NCBI RefSeq assembly: GCF_000090795.2
Contig: NW_003546308.1
Span: forward strand, 139,354-170,913
Length of the DNA stretch: 31,560 nt
Source: Amphimedon queenslandica
Lineage: Eukaryota > Porifera > Demospongiae > Haplosclerida > Niphatidae
Reading direction: 5' to 3'
Under the pieces are notes generated by a model that did not search any database, was not told the origin of the DNA, and saw only the letters and a program-made list of their open reading frames with translations. Positions 1 through 10,400 of the stretch are shown piece after piece. Each line of letters starts with the position of its first letter. Position 1 is the first letter of the stretch. The position numbers were made by a program, and so were the translations under genes.

Positions 1-119
1 ATAGAAAAATTAAGTAAATGAAAAGAAAGAATGATTCCAAAAAAACTACAATTTAGCTGGAAATTTTAAAGCAAATGTACAGTGCAGTATCTGTAGAATT
101 GATAGATATAAAAACATAC

Positions 120-3008
120 TTTTGGATTGCGTATCATTTCTTGTTCTTCTGATGCTGAGAGTGGAGTCATTGCGGAAGTGCTACCATTACTTTTAGACTT
201 TCCCTCTCCTCCTCCTCCTCCTCCACCACTTGGCTTAGGAAGGGAGAGTTTAGTATTCAAGCTAAGCTGTTTCTTTGGTATGTGCATTTGTTTAGTGGCT
301 TGAGCAAACACTGATTTAGTTTTATTAGCAAGCTAGAGGGAGAGAGAGAGGGGAAGAAAAATAAATTCTATCAATCCAAACACAATAGAAGGTAAAGATA
401 TTAAACAGTAATACTGTGACTCAAGACATTCTAAAGGTAATGAATGATATAGTTCATAATGACATTCAATATTAACATCACATGACTTCAAGTCACATTA
501 TGCTATAGCAGTAAGTAAAAGATGATGGTACACCTACATGATGTATTTCTCTTAGCTCTCCTCTCTGTCTCAGTCAAAGGACAAGTGGCTGTTTGGACTC
601 AAATCCCAGGACCAAATAACTCATCAATGCATTCAGTTAGTGCTAATTCTCAATTCCTCTGGGGCATCAATTCAAAAAATGAGGCCATGTACTGCCTGAG
701 ACCATGCAAAGGAAACTGGATATACAGTACACCCAACATGAGGAGTCTCGATGCAGGGCCTGTTTATACTTGGTTCATAGGCTTAGATAACAATACATAC
801 CATGCTACAGTCAAAAAATCCAGCATAGCAAATAATATAACAGAAGCAACTGAGATAGCAGCAGGTGGTAACGGTTTTATTTGGTATCTTGACCAGTATG
901 GGTACACGTGGAAGTGGAGCATTGGCTTAGAATATGCAGATTCTTTAAATGACAGGAAGTTCATTAATATTGCCGCCAACAGTGAGCATGTGTTTGGTAT
1001 AGACGGTGAGGGAACAATTAATTATTGTGCGATTTTTGGCGGACCATGGAAAACCATACCAGGACACTTTATCAGCATGACAGCTGGCTCTCGGGAAATC
1101 TTTGCCATTGATAGAAATAACAGACAATTATACCGTTGCACTATACCCTGTGCTGAAAACTGGGAGGCAATGGAGTCTCCATCAAATGATGTGATCCAGC
1201 TTGATGCTACTATTGATGCACTGTTTGTTGTCAGTAGTAAAGGGGCTATATACCGCCATCATTTATCACTAATGTAATATAATTACAGTGTGTGCTTGAC
1301 TGTTTGATATAGCTACAAGTACAGTACATTGCTGTTTTGTTTCATGCATGCTTAAATTCATAAAAATTTGCAAAAATTCAATTTTGGGACTTACTATACA
1401 ACATAAGAACATGTATATGCATCAGAAAAATTATGAAAATGACGAATTCTCTCAGAGTCATTTTTGGTGAAATTTAGTGAAAGACCCTGTACAGGGACTT
1501 TGGCCCGATTTTTGAGTAACTTAAAAAATTCAAAAAATCCAATTTCGATTGGAATAGGGAATACATACATGTACATCATGTTTTATTAGTCATCATTATT
1601 GTTATCATTAAGTTTGCTAATGAACTGATACTATCAACGCATCACATGACTTCAGGTCACATGATACTAATATAAGCACTACTATATAAGGTATAAGACA
1701 GCTTAAGTAAAGATGAGCGTACAGCTACTTCTCTTAGCTCTCCTCTCTGTCTCAGTCAAAGGACAATTATGGATTCAAGTGCAAGGAGCAGGACCAGCTA
1801 TGCATTCTGTTCATGCTAACTCTGAATTTCTCTGGGGTATCGATACCCTTAATTATGCTCAGTACTGCAAAAGGCCATGTAGTAGTAAATGGGAATACCG
1901 TACACACAACATTAGGAATCTTGATGTTGGGACTGACTTTACGTATTTTGTCAGCTTTGATTACAAGTTATACCGTGGTACAGCCAAAGAAAGCAATTAT
2001 GAAATAGCAAATGAAGAAATAGGAACAACTGATGTAGCAGCCGGTGGCAATGGTTATATCTGGTTTCTTGATGCTGATAATAACATACGTAAGTGGAGTA
2101 CTAGTTTAGAGTCTGTAGAATCATCCATTGATGGGAGGTTCATTAACATTGCTGCCAACAGCGAGTATGTATTTGGTATAGACTACAGTAATACGATTAA
2201 TTATCGTCCAATTTTTGGAGGTGAAGGACCTTGGGAAACCATCCCTGGACAGTTTAAATGCATGACAGCTGGTGCTCGAGAAATATTCGCAGTTGGATAC
2301 AATAACACTCAAATTTTTCGTTGTACTATACCATGTATTGGAAACTGGGAGAAGATGGAGTCTCCAGCATCTAATGTGGTTCAGCTTGATGCTACTGTTG
2401 ATGCACTATTTGCTGTCACTGGTGCAGGAATCATATACCGTCATGATCTACCACTAATGTAATACTATAACTAACTGTGTGCCATTGACTAGTTGATAGC
2501 TAATATCGCTGTGTTGTTTATGTACCCCCTTTTAATAACATGAATGTAATAACAATTCCACGCTTATATAACTCTACTATGACTACAATGTAGAATACAA
2601 ATAACCATATAAACTACATTATACATGCACATACATAGCTAATATTACTATTAGTATCTTTTACTCAATGTTGCATGCATAATCTCATTATACTTACTTT
2701 ATGCGACATCTTGACTACTTCCGGTGGTGAGCGGTCTTCTTGAATATGTAGCTGGTTAGGAGAGGGCGTGTGCATATCTTCGTTAATTTGTGTCCACTCC
2801 CTAACATGAGGGACTGGGTCAGGATACCTAGCCTGCATAAAAGAGAAAGGGGAAGGAGGAGAGATATAAAGTGTGAGTAGTATGTAATCTTACTGGATTC
2901 CTAAGATGTAGTGCCCTTTGAACTAAGTCAGATACCTCAAACCACGGAGGGTACTTCATTAAAAGCTGCATACACGTACTGTAGTCATCTGTTAATACTG
3001 TACAGGGA

Positions 3009-3047
<39 letters not shown>

Positions 3048-3102
3048 TAATAATAATAAATATAATAATATTAATAATAATTATTAAGAATAACGTATGT
3101 CT

Positions 3103-3163
<61 letters not shown>

Positions 3164-4433
3164 TTATTTATCCGTATTAAAGTCTCATAGATTATTTAAT
3201 TTGCTTACAAGTATCTCTTATTAGTGTAAGCATGGTAACAAAGACATAGTCCATTAGGCCGAGTGAGTTCCCTTCAACAAACAAGGCATCCCATAACTGA
3301 AGCATACTAGGAAGATGAAACTCTCGTCCAAATAATAATCTAATCCACCGACTGCGAGACAAAAAGAGAGAGAGAGAGAGAGAGAGAGGGTGGGGAGAGA
3401 TAGTGAAAGAGAGAGTAAGATTAAATGATAAAGACTATGAGTAGCAGATTAAACATTAGATTACAAGTACATGTACATATATACTGCGTAGTACAATAAC
3501 AATGTACTATCAAAGGATAACAGTATTCATTCATTCATTTCTTACATTCCATAGGTCTGTGGAGGGATACCAAGATCCCTCAGTCTGTAGTACAGCTGCT
3601 CATCGGCATTCTTTAATAAGACGTCGTGGATCTTATCAAGCTTCCTTGCAATTGATGAAGTCTAAACAAGACATACATGTAATAGCCTCAATATGAAAAG
3701 AAAAACGGTCTTAATTTTTATTCAGTATTTGATGAAGCTGACATACATGCACAGTAGTGACAGTACATGTACATGTACAGAGTAAAATAATACACTAATA
3801 TCTAAGGCTTACTGGGAGGTAGACTTCATCGGATTCGAAAGGTTTTCTGACGTGTCTGTTGCTATTCTTCTGTTGCCTTGCTCTGATAATGTCGGACTCT
3901 AAGGAGGCACTGAGGAAGAAGTGCTGCATACCCTCCATGAGCTCTGAAAAGAGAGCACTGAAGAAAAGAAAGAGGAGGCAAGTAAAGAAGAGAGAGAGAG
4001 AGAAAGGGATAAAGAATGTTTAAAATAAACATCAAAATTTGAATAACCAAAAGTGGTACGTAATATACAAAGAGAGAATGAGAGGGAACAGCTCCCAGTA
4101 CAGTAATCGGACAACCCCCAACAGACATTAATATAGAGAGGCTACAATGTGAATACACAGTGTTAACTAACAAGGCATCAGCATCAATGCAGGCAGGGTC
4201 CATCACCACCTTTAACGCAGGACTAAAAAAAATAAAATCAATCTTAAAACTATCTATAATTATACAGTTTCTACCTTAGTGAATCGTCATTTTGCACATC
4301 GTCTCTGCTCTCAGCATGAAGGATGAAAAGAATTGGAGCTAAGAGTTCGTGCATGCCTTGTCTATAGCTAATGTCAGGCTCTTCTTTGGCATAGCAGAAT
4401 AAAATATCTAACATACTGTTCCTGTAAAATAAA

Positions 4434-4464
<31 letters not shown>

Positions 4465-5774
4465 TAATAATAATGATAAAGCGTTTTGCAATTGAGAACA
4501 ATTGCTGCCTGTACATGATATGGTAGCAACATCTACATGCATGTACATGTAATAGATTTGCTGTCCTTATGCTATGTAGAGAGTTAATAGTCAATTCTGG
4601 TTACAATTTTTTAAAGTTATGGGCATCTAAAGAGCTAAATAAACAAATCTATTATGCGTGTATTTCTAAAATTGGTACTTGCTATTTTAATGCCAATGCC
4701 AAATTGTTTGACCCCATCCATAATACATGTACATATGTACATTGTACTAAAGATTCCAGTAATGTATTGAATTTCTTTACACTATGTCTTCCATCACTGA
4801 CCCCCTCTCTATCTACTGTTGTCCCCTTTCTCTCTCTCTCTATCTACTGCTTGCCCCCTTTCTCTCTCTCTTACTGGATGTCTTGTTGTCTAAAGAACAT
4901 CTGATCGGGATGAGTTCTAACAATATCCTGAGTGATGATTTGCTTTATCTCTCCATCTTGAAAGTACTGGTTCCAAGGGCTCTGTGACACAAAGCAATAA
5001 TATGTAAAAACAAACAAATGAAATAAAAGAGAAAGTAATAAAATAAGAAGAAAGTGACTGACATCTTCTTCAAGTGAGAGAGGATTATGAACATTTAGAT
5101 CTAGCGAGGCCTCAACATCTTTATGAGGATCAATCATATACTACATAGAGAGTCAGAGAACAATAGAAATGAAATAGAAAAGTAGAGAAAGTACAAACCT
5201 TTTGCTTCAAGGCTGCATATTTCTCTCGTGATAAGTTTGATGCTTCTATCCACTGGCTCTGATCTTCAGGTATGACACCAAGAAACAGCTAAAGTAATGG
5301 AGGAAGGTATACATGTACATGTACATGCAGAAGTATAGAGAGAGGGGGGGCATTATGTAGTATATGCATGTTTGCTGTATTCTTTTTCATACCTTCCAGC
5401 AAATCGATCTTAAATTAGACCGCTGTAGCTCACCGGAAAGAGCAAACTGTTTTAACTGAAAACATAAACAAAGAAAAATTAATTATTGCTATCGTTGGCA
5501 GTAAAGGGGGTGGAAAAAAATAAAATAAAAACAGTAAATATTAGCAACGTAATTACCACTTTGAGGTAGCCATCTTGAGAAAACAATTTGTACCAGTCAT
5601 CCCTAGAAAAAAGGAGGAGAAAGGAGCAGAATGAACTGATGAAGAGTGGAATATTTTGACGAGTTACCTTGTGTAGTGGTAATTATCTGTTGTGTCCACA
5701 TCTACGGGGGCAGGTTCTCTTGTGCTTGTATCTTCCAGAGTGACTGAGAGGAATCCTGGAGGTCTATAGTTATG
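120..5774 (-). CDS. TBC1D5: TBC1 domain family member 5 (Rab GAP), partial, 14 exons visible
   Basis: Rab GTPase-activating protein; in animals TBC1D5 binds retromer and acts on Rab7 at endosomes. Exons on the minus strand: 5774-5668, 5602-5557, 5455-5393, 5288-5199, 5140-5063, 4981-4875, 4421-4275, 4222-4172, 3957-3813, 3661-3546, 3351-3209, 2997-2894, 2832-2698, 332-120. All junctions are GT-AG and phases agree (1545 nt, 515 codons). Family blocks seen in order: NLRSICWKLF, NPLSLEED, FFRQQDIQ, MLDILFCYAKEEP, YRQGMHELLAPILFILH, RWIRLLFGREF, LWDALFVEGNSLGLMDYVF. The last visible exon encodes a seven-glycine run and low-complexity tail. The gene continues past the left edge. The N-terminal exon is unresolved: an ATG at 5816 opens a 19-nt exon followed by GT, but it does not join the next exon in frame. 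Two lectin genes lie inside the intron 333-2697 on the other strand. The family assignment is firm. Confidence 0.93.
478..495 (+). promoter_or_regulatory. M-box/palindrome element upstream of lectin gene 1
   Basis: TCACATGA at 478-485 (an E-box of the M-box type) overlaps the 13-bp perfect odd palindrome TGACTTCAAGTCA at 483-495. It ends 26 bp before the ATG. The same composite occurs upstream of the second lectin gene. No convincing TATA box is seen here. The factor is unknown; MITF/TFE-type bHLH-ZIP, bZIP or nuclear-receptor binding is inference. Confidence 0.5.
522..1277 (+). CDS. Secreted tectonin / fish-egg-lectin-like protein, copy 1
   Basis: Single-exon gene for 251 aa. The hydrophobic N terminus (residues 9-20, ending SVSVKGQ) looks like a cleavable signal peptide, so the product is probably secreted. 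The rest is repeated beta-propeller blades of tectonin type: W-x-Q-I-P-G near the start, the blade phrase FLWGINS, and two copies of a Y-x-C-x3-C-x3-W motif (YCLRPCKGNW, YRCTIPCAENW), which is characteristic of fish-egg lectins and related tectonins. Those proteins bind carbohydrate or lipopolysaccharide in innate defence; that role here is inference from the family. The first Met was taken as start; the next codon is also Met. The gene is nested antisense in a TBC1D5 intron and is paralogous to 1713-2462. NNSS, NNTY and NNIT are possible N-glycosylation sites. Confidence 0.85.
   Translation: MMVHLHDVFLLALLSVSVKGQVAVWTQIPGPNNSSMHSVSANSQFLWGINSKNEAMYCLRPCKGNWIYSTPNMRSLDAGPVYTWFIGLDNNTYHATVKKSSIANNITEATEIAAGGNGFIWYLDQYGYTWKWSIGLEYADSLNDRKFINIAANSEHVFGIDGEGTINYCAIFGGPWKTIPGHFISMTAGSREIFAIDRNNRQLYRCTIPCAENWEAMESPSNDVIQLDATIDALFVVSSKGAIYRHHLSLM
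1395..1560 (+). repeat. Repeat family A, single copy between the lectin genes
   Basis: About 165 bp matching the units at 12178-12580, in the same orientation. Shared phrases include ACAACATAAGAACATGTATA, GTCATTTTTGGTGAAATTT and GACTTTGGCCCGATTTTTGA. Its central palindrome is the 12-bp form CCCTGTACAGGG at 1485-1496; other copies carry a 20-bp form with an extra inner ACTATAGT. Confidence 0.8.
1642..1690 (+). promoter_or_regulatory. M-box pair and TATA box upstream of lectin gene 2
   Basis: TCACATGA occurs twice (1642-1649 and 1657-1664), flanking the near-palindrome TGACTTCAGGTCA at 1647-1659. A TATA-like TATATAAG lies at 1683-1690, 22 bp before the ATG at 1713. The element matches the one before lectin gene 1 with one base changed inside the palindrome. 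The close spacing implies a very short 5' leader. Confidence 0.55.
1713..2462 (+). CDS. Secreted tectonin / fish-egg-lectin-like protein, copy 2
   Basis: Single-exon gene for 249 aa, collinear with the lectin at 522-1277 apart from small indels. It has the same signal peptide (LLLLALLSVSVKGQ), then tectonin-type blades: FLWGID near residue 46, YCKRPCSSKW, VAAGGNGYIWFL, NIAANSEYVFGID, and FRCTIPCIGNW near the C terminus. One cysteine differs from copy 1: the internal YC before the third-blade GG is YR here. As in copy 1, secretion is read from the leader, and carbohydrate or microbe binding is inferred from the family. The start Met is favoured by the TATA box 22 bp upstream and by alignment to copy 1's leader. 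No introns, unlike the surrounding host gene. Confidence 0.85.
   Translation: MSVQLLLLALLSVSVKGQLWIQVQGAGPAMHSVHANSEFLWGIDTLNYAQYCKRPCSSKWEYRTHNIRNLDVGTDFTYFVSFDYKLYRGTAKESNYEIANEEIGTTDVAAGGNGYIWFLDADNNIRKWSTSLESVESSIDGRFINIAANSEYVFGIDYSNTINYRPIFGGEGPWETIPGQFKCMTAGAREIFAVGYNNTQIFRCTIPCIGNWEKMESPASNVVQLDATVDALFAVTGAGIIYRHDLPLM
3010..3162. repeat. (TAA)n microsatellite in a TBC1D5 intron
   Basis: Long interrupted runs of ATA/TAA between the exons 2997-2894 and 3351-3209. Shorter runs of the same type occur at about 4430-4475, 6010-6045, 20555-20600 and 25863-25900. These are simple-sequence tracts with no coding content. Confidence 0.9.
3363..3390. repeat. (GA)n tract
   Basis: An AGAGAG run lies immediately upstream (minus-strand sense) of the TBC1D5 exon 3351-3209. 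On the coding strand it reads as a CT-rich polypyrimidine tract before the acceptor. Confidence 0.8.
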
Positions 5775-6065
5775 CTGGAAACATTACAATTCCTAACCTT
5801 CTTCAGCTTCAGTCATCTTCAAAGAATCCGGAGTCTCGACTATAGAATACGGAGGAAGACGAAAAATCACTTAAAAGGGTGGAGCTTGCTGAACTAGAAT
5901 TTCAAATTTCAATTTTAAAATTAATTACTTCCAGAATTCATCATGTACAATGTTGTATTATAGCTTTCTGTACACAATGTCTTAATAATTAGAAACTGAT
6001 ATTCATTTATGATAATAATAATAATAATAATAACAATAATAATATTAACTATAAAAGTTAGGTTG

Positions 6066-7494
<1,429 letters not shown>

Positions 7495-10400
7495 ATGAGC
7501 GTGTCTCCCGAGGCAAAGCTCCTCTGCGTCCCGTACAAAGAAGGCTACAGCCCCGAGAAGATACGGAAAAAGATACTGAGAAGACTACAGAAGTTAGAGA
7601 GAAAGTCCACGCCCAGTGCATACGTGAAGTCCCTCCCTGGTGTCCCAGCAAATGAAGTACTGAGCATCGTAAGCAACTCCAAGTACATAGCATGTCTGCT
7701 TAAAGATGGACGTGCCTGTAGAATGAAGGTCTCCTCTTCGTCGAATCTAACAATGTACCAAGTTCCGCCCGATTTTAAAACGGGCGGAGCAAGACCTGGT
7801 GGACCTGAGAACAGCCTACAGGTTTTATCGGATGCTGAGTATGCACGTAGGCTTCAAGCCCAGTTCGATCAAGAGAGGGATTTTCGTCCTAACAGCAGGA
7901 TTGGACGCAGTGATCTTGACATCCTGCGTGGTTTGAACAGCTCGCCGTTTTCTGGGATCCCCACACTCACTTCCATCGCTTCTCCTCCTTCCTCTTCCGC
8001 TCAACTGAACACAAACTTCACGTCATCATCTCCCACTCCAGACTTCACCGCCATCAGTAACCCCGCCTACCTCCCCGCCTCTGTTACCTTCCTTACGACC
8101 GGCTCCGGTCCGTCCGTCGTCGCTGTGCGTACCTTTAGACCGGTCGACGGTGCATCGGTTGCCTCTCATTCCGTCAATAACGATCTCATGGATGACAGGG
8201 ACATTGGCGATAAGGCTCGTGATGATGAGGGGGCGGCCGGAGGGGGAGGGGCTGGCTCTGACGCTGCCTCTGGTGCTGCGGCCGGGAGGAAAAAGAGAGA
8301 AGAGGTGTGGCCACAAATGGGGGAACTGGAGTGGATGATTGTGAAGCAGGTAAGACTAATCATGAGATCTCTTGAAATGTTAACCAATAATTTTTGCTGA
8401 CTTTATACGGTTTGCATCACATGTACATCTAGCTTTAATCACACACATATAAACATAATATATAAAATTAGTGTAGTTTATCACTTGCTTATAGGATTTG
8501 GTTACAATCACACATGTTTTGGTGTGTGACACGCAATTGAACATGATTTTACACCTGTAACGTACTAATGTGTGTATTGTATCTAGTCTGCTAGTTTTGT
8601 AGTCCCTGTGGTAAGACTGTTGGAACTGAACCTTCATTTTGTAGTGAATATGAAAATGCAGATCTGTACCACATTCAGTACAAAGCATGTGTACATGTAG
8701 TGCATAATTTCTATGAGTATTACATGTAGTTGTACATTTATGTTTACATGCTGTGTGGAGGTGACATTAATTAGTAGTAGATTAATGTGTGTGATAAATC
8801 ATGCATTTCATTGCTTCATTTGAGTATCTCTCTAAATTTATAACTGTTACTATTATTAGAACTCTTTCGTTGCTATTTTTAGAATCCCGAGTCTCTTGGT
8901 TCCGATAATCGATTCGTCTCTATCGCTGCTCTTCATTCAGAGATACTGCTAGTAGGCGGGGCATCTGGTCAGTTATATTCCTGGCCTTGTGACGAGGGTG
9001 TGGTCAATCCACAGCCACACCCACTTACAAGAGAACTTGGACTCGCTAGCGAAAGGATTTCCTTTCTCTCCTCGAGCGATATTCGAGCATCAATCATAAC
9101 TGAATCAGGAGGCGTGGCTACATTTTACGATCAACTTCTAAGAGGTATTATAAGCATGTAAATGTATGATAAAGTTCCCATTTGGTAATTCGTACATTGT
9201 ATCCCTTATATTTACAGGTGGGATTTGAAGAGTTCATTTCTTCTTTTATTATGTCTTTATATAATAATTAAATTAATTAACATATTTCTGTTATTACTAG
9301 GTTGCTCTGAAGCAGGTGCTCCTCCATTGGTCAGTTCTCTCTCTCATTCGCTTACTTTTCCCTCAGAATTCACAACCGATTCAATCTCGTCTCTCTTTGT
9401 CTCTGACTTCCTTACCTACGTCATTACCAATGGAGGGAAAGTCTACTGGTGGTAAGAGTACTGTCATTATTATTATTATTATTAAATATTATATAAATAC
9501 ATGTACATTATAACTGGTATCAGTTGATGTGGAGTACAACAATGTACATGCATGACAATTACAATGATGATAGAGTCATTTTCTAGGGAATTTTGTACAC
9601 TTGGTAGTAGTAGTTTTTATAATAATTGTTAAAATTCCCAGAATGTCCATGTCCAATTGTAAAAAATGAAAATGCTTATCTTTTCTCTCCTTTCTTCTTT
9701 CCTGTTCCTCCTCTTTTTTGTCCTCTCTCTCTCTCTCCTTTTCATGTCACTTCTTTCTCTCTTCACTAGGGGACTCTGTCCTCAAGTTAAATCTTCTTCT
9801 CCAGCATCATCTGATGCTCATTCTTCCTCTGCAGCCTCTTCCATTGTTGAGGGCTCTTTGGTACGCCTAAAGAACGGTCCACCTTGCGGTCCTAATGCCC
9901 TCGTCCTCCATTGCTCCAAGACTCACGGTCCACGTGTGGGTCAGACCGTTAATATAATTGAAAAGGGCAGCATAGACCCAACGACCAGCGTATTGGTAAA
10001 GATATTAAAGCAGATGGTTCAAGAAGGCGAGGATGGAATGGGTAAGGTCCAGCAGTACGAGTCTCTTGAAATATGGAAGCAGTCCGATGTTGTTTTTCTT
10101 GATGATTCTCCTGCCGTTCTTGGTAAGGTTGTGGCTGTGGATAACAACCAGGCAATCATTGATGTTTCTTATGCCCAGCATACTGACATACAGACAACCT
10201 CTAAGCCTCAGAATTCGCTCAAAGTTTATCGACTTGCCGAGCTCTCTCTTTGTATGGGTGTTGAAGCAACCGCTAATGCGACCGTGGAGGCCACACCTAC
10301 TTCTCACAGTCAGCCGGTCAGTCGTCACGTTGCCGGTATCGTTCAACACGCCCCCGTGTGCATCCTTGACCCTGCCCCTCTCCCACCCACGTCCCTCCCT

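Larger units (their letters stand above)
333..2697 (-). other. Large TBC1D5 intron hosting nested genes
   Basis: This 2365-nt intron is the largest visible in TBC1D5; most of its others are under 500 nt. It contains two complete intronless lectin genes on the plus strand and one copy of repeat family A between them. The donor (GTAAGT after codon AAA at 2698) and the acceptor (polypyrimidine then CTAG before 332) are both canonical. Confidence 0.85.

Noticed and set aside
3862-4209. Hydrophobic minus-strand ORF resembling a membrane protein
   Set aside because: It runs through TBC1D5 exons and an intron out of phase with the splice-supported frame; the leucine/serine richness comes from a CT-rich intron.
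4569-4987. Plus-strand ORFs opposite TBC1D5
   Set aside because: They consist of intron sequence and CT-rich repeats, with no homology or signals; the minus-strand exon 4981-4875 explains the conserved part.
8166-8387. Minus-strand frame opposite UBR5 exon 1
   Set aside because: Shadow of a GC-rich coding exon; no domain, and exon 1 on the plus strand is well supported.
9666-9769. Signal-peptide-like start (leucine-rich) of the long frame at 9666
   Set aside because: This is the polypyrimidine tract before the UBR5 exon 4 acceptor at 9769 translated by chance; the preceding exon joins in frame with TGG at 9770.
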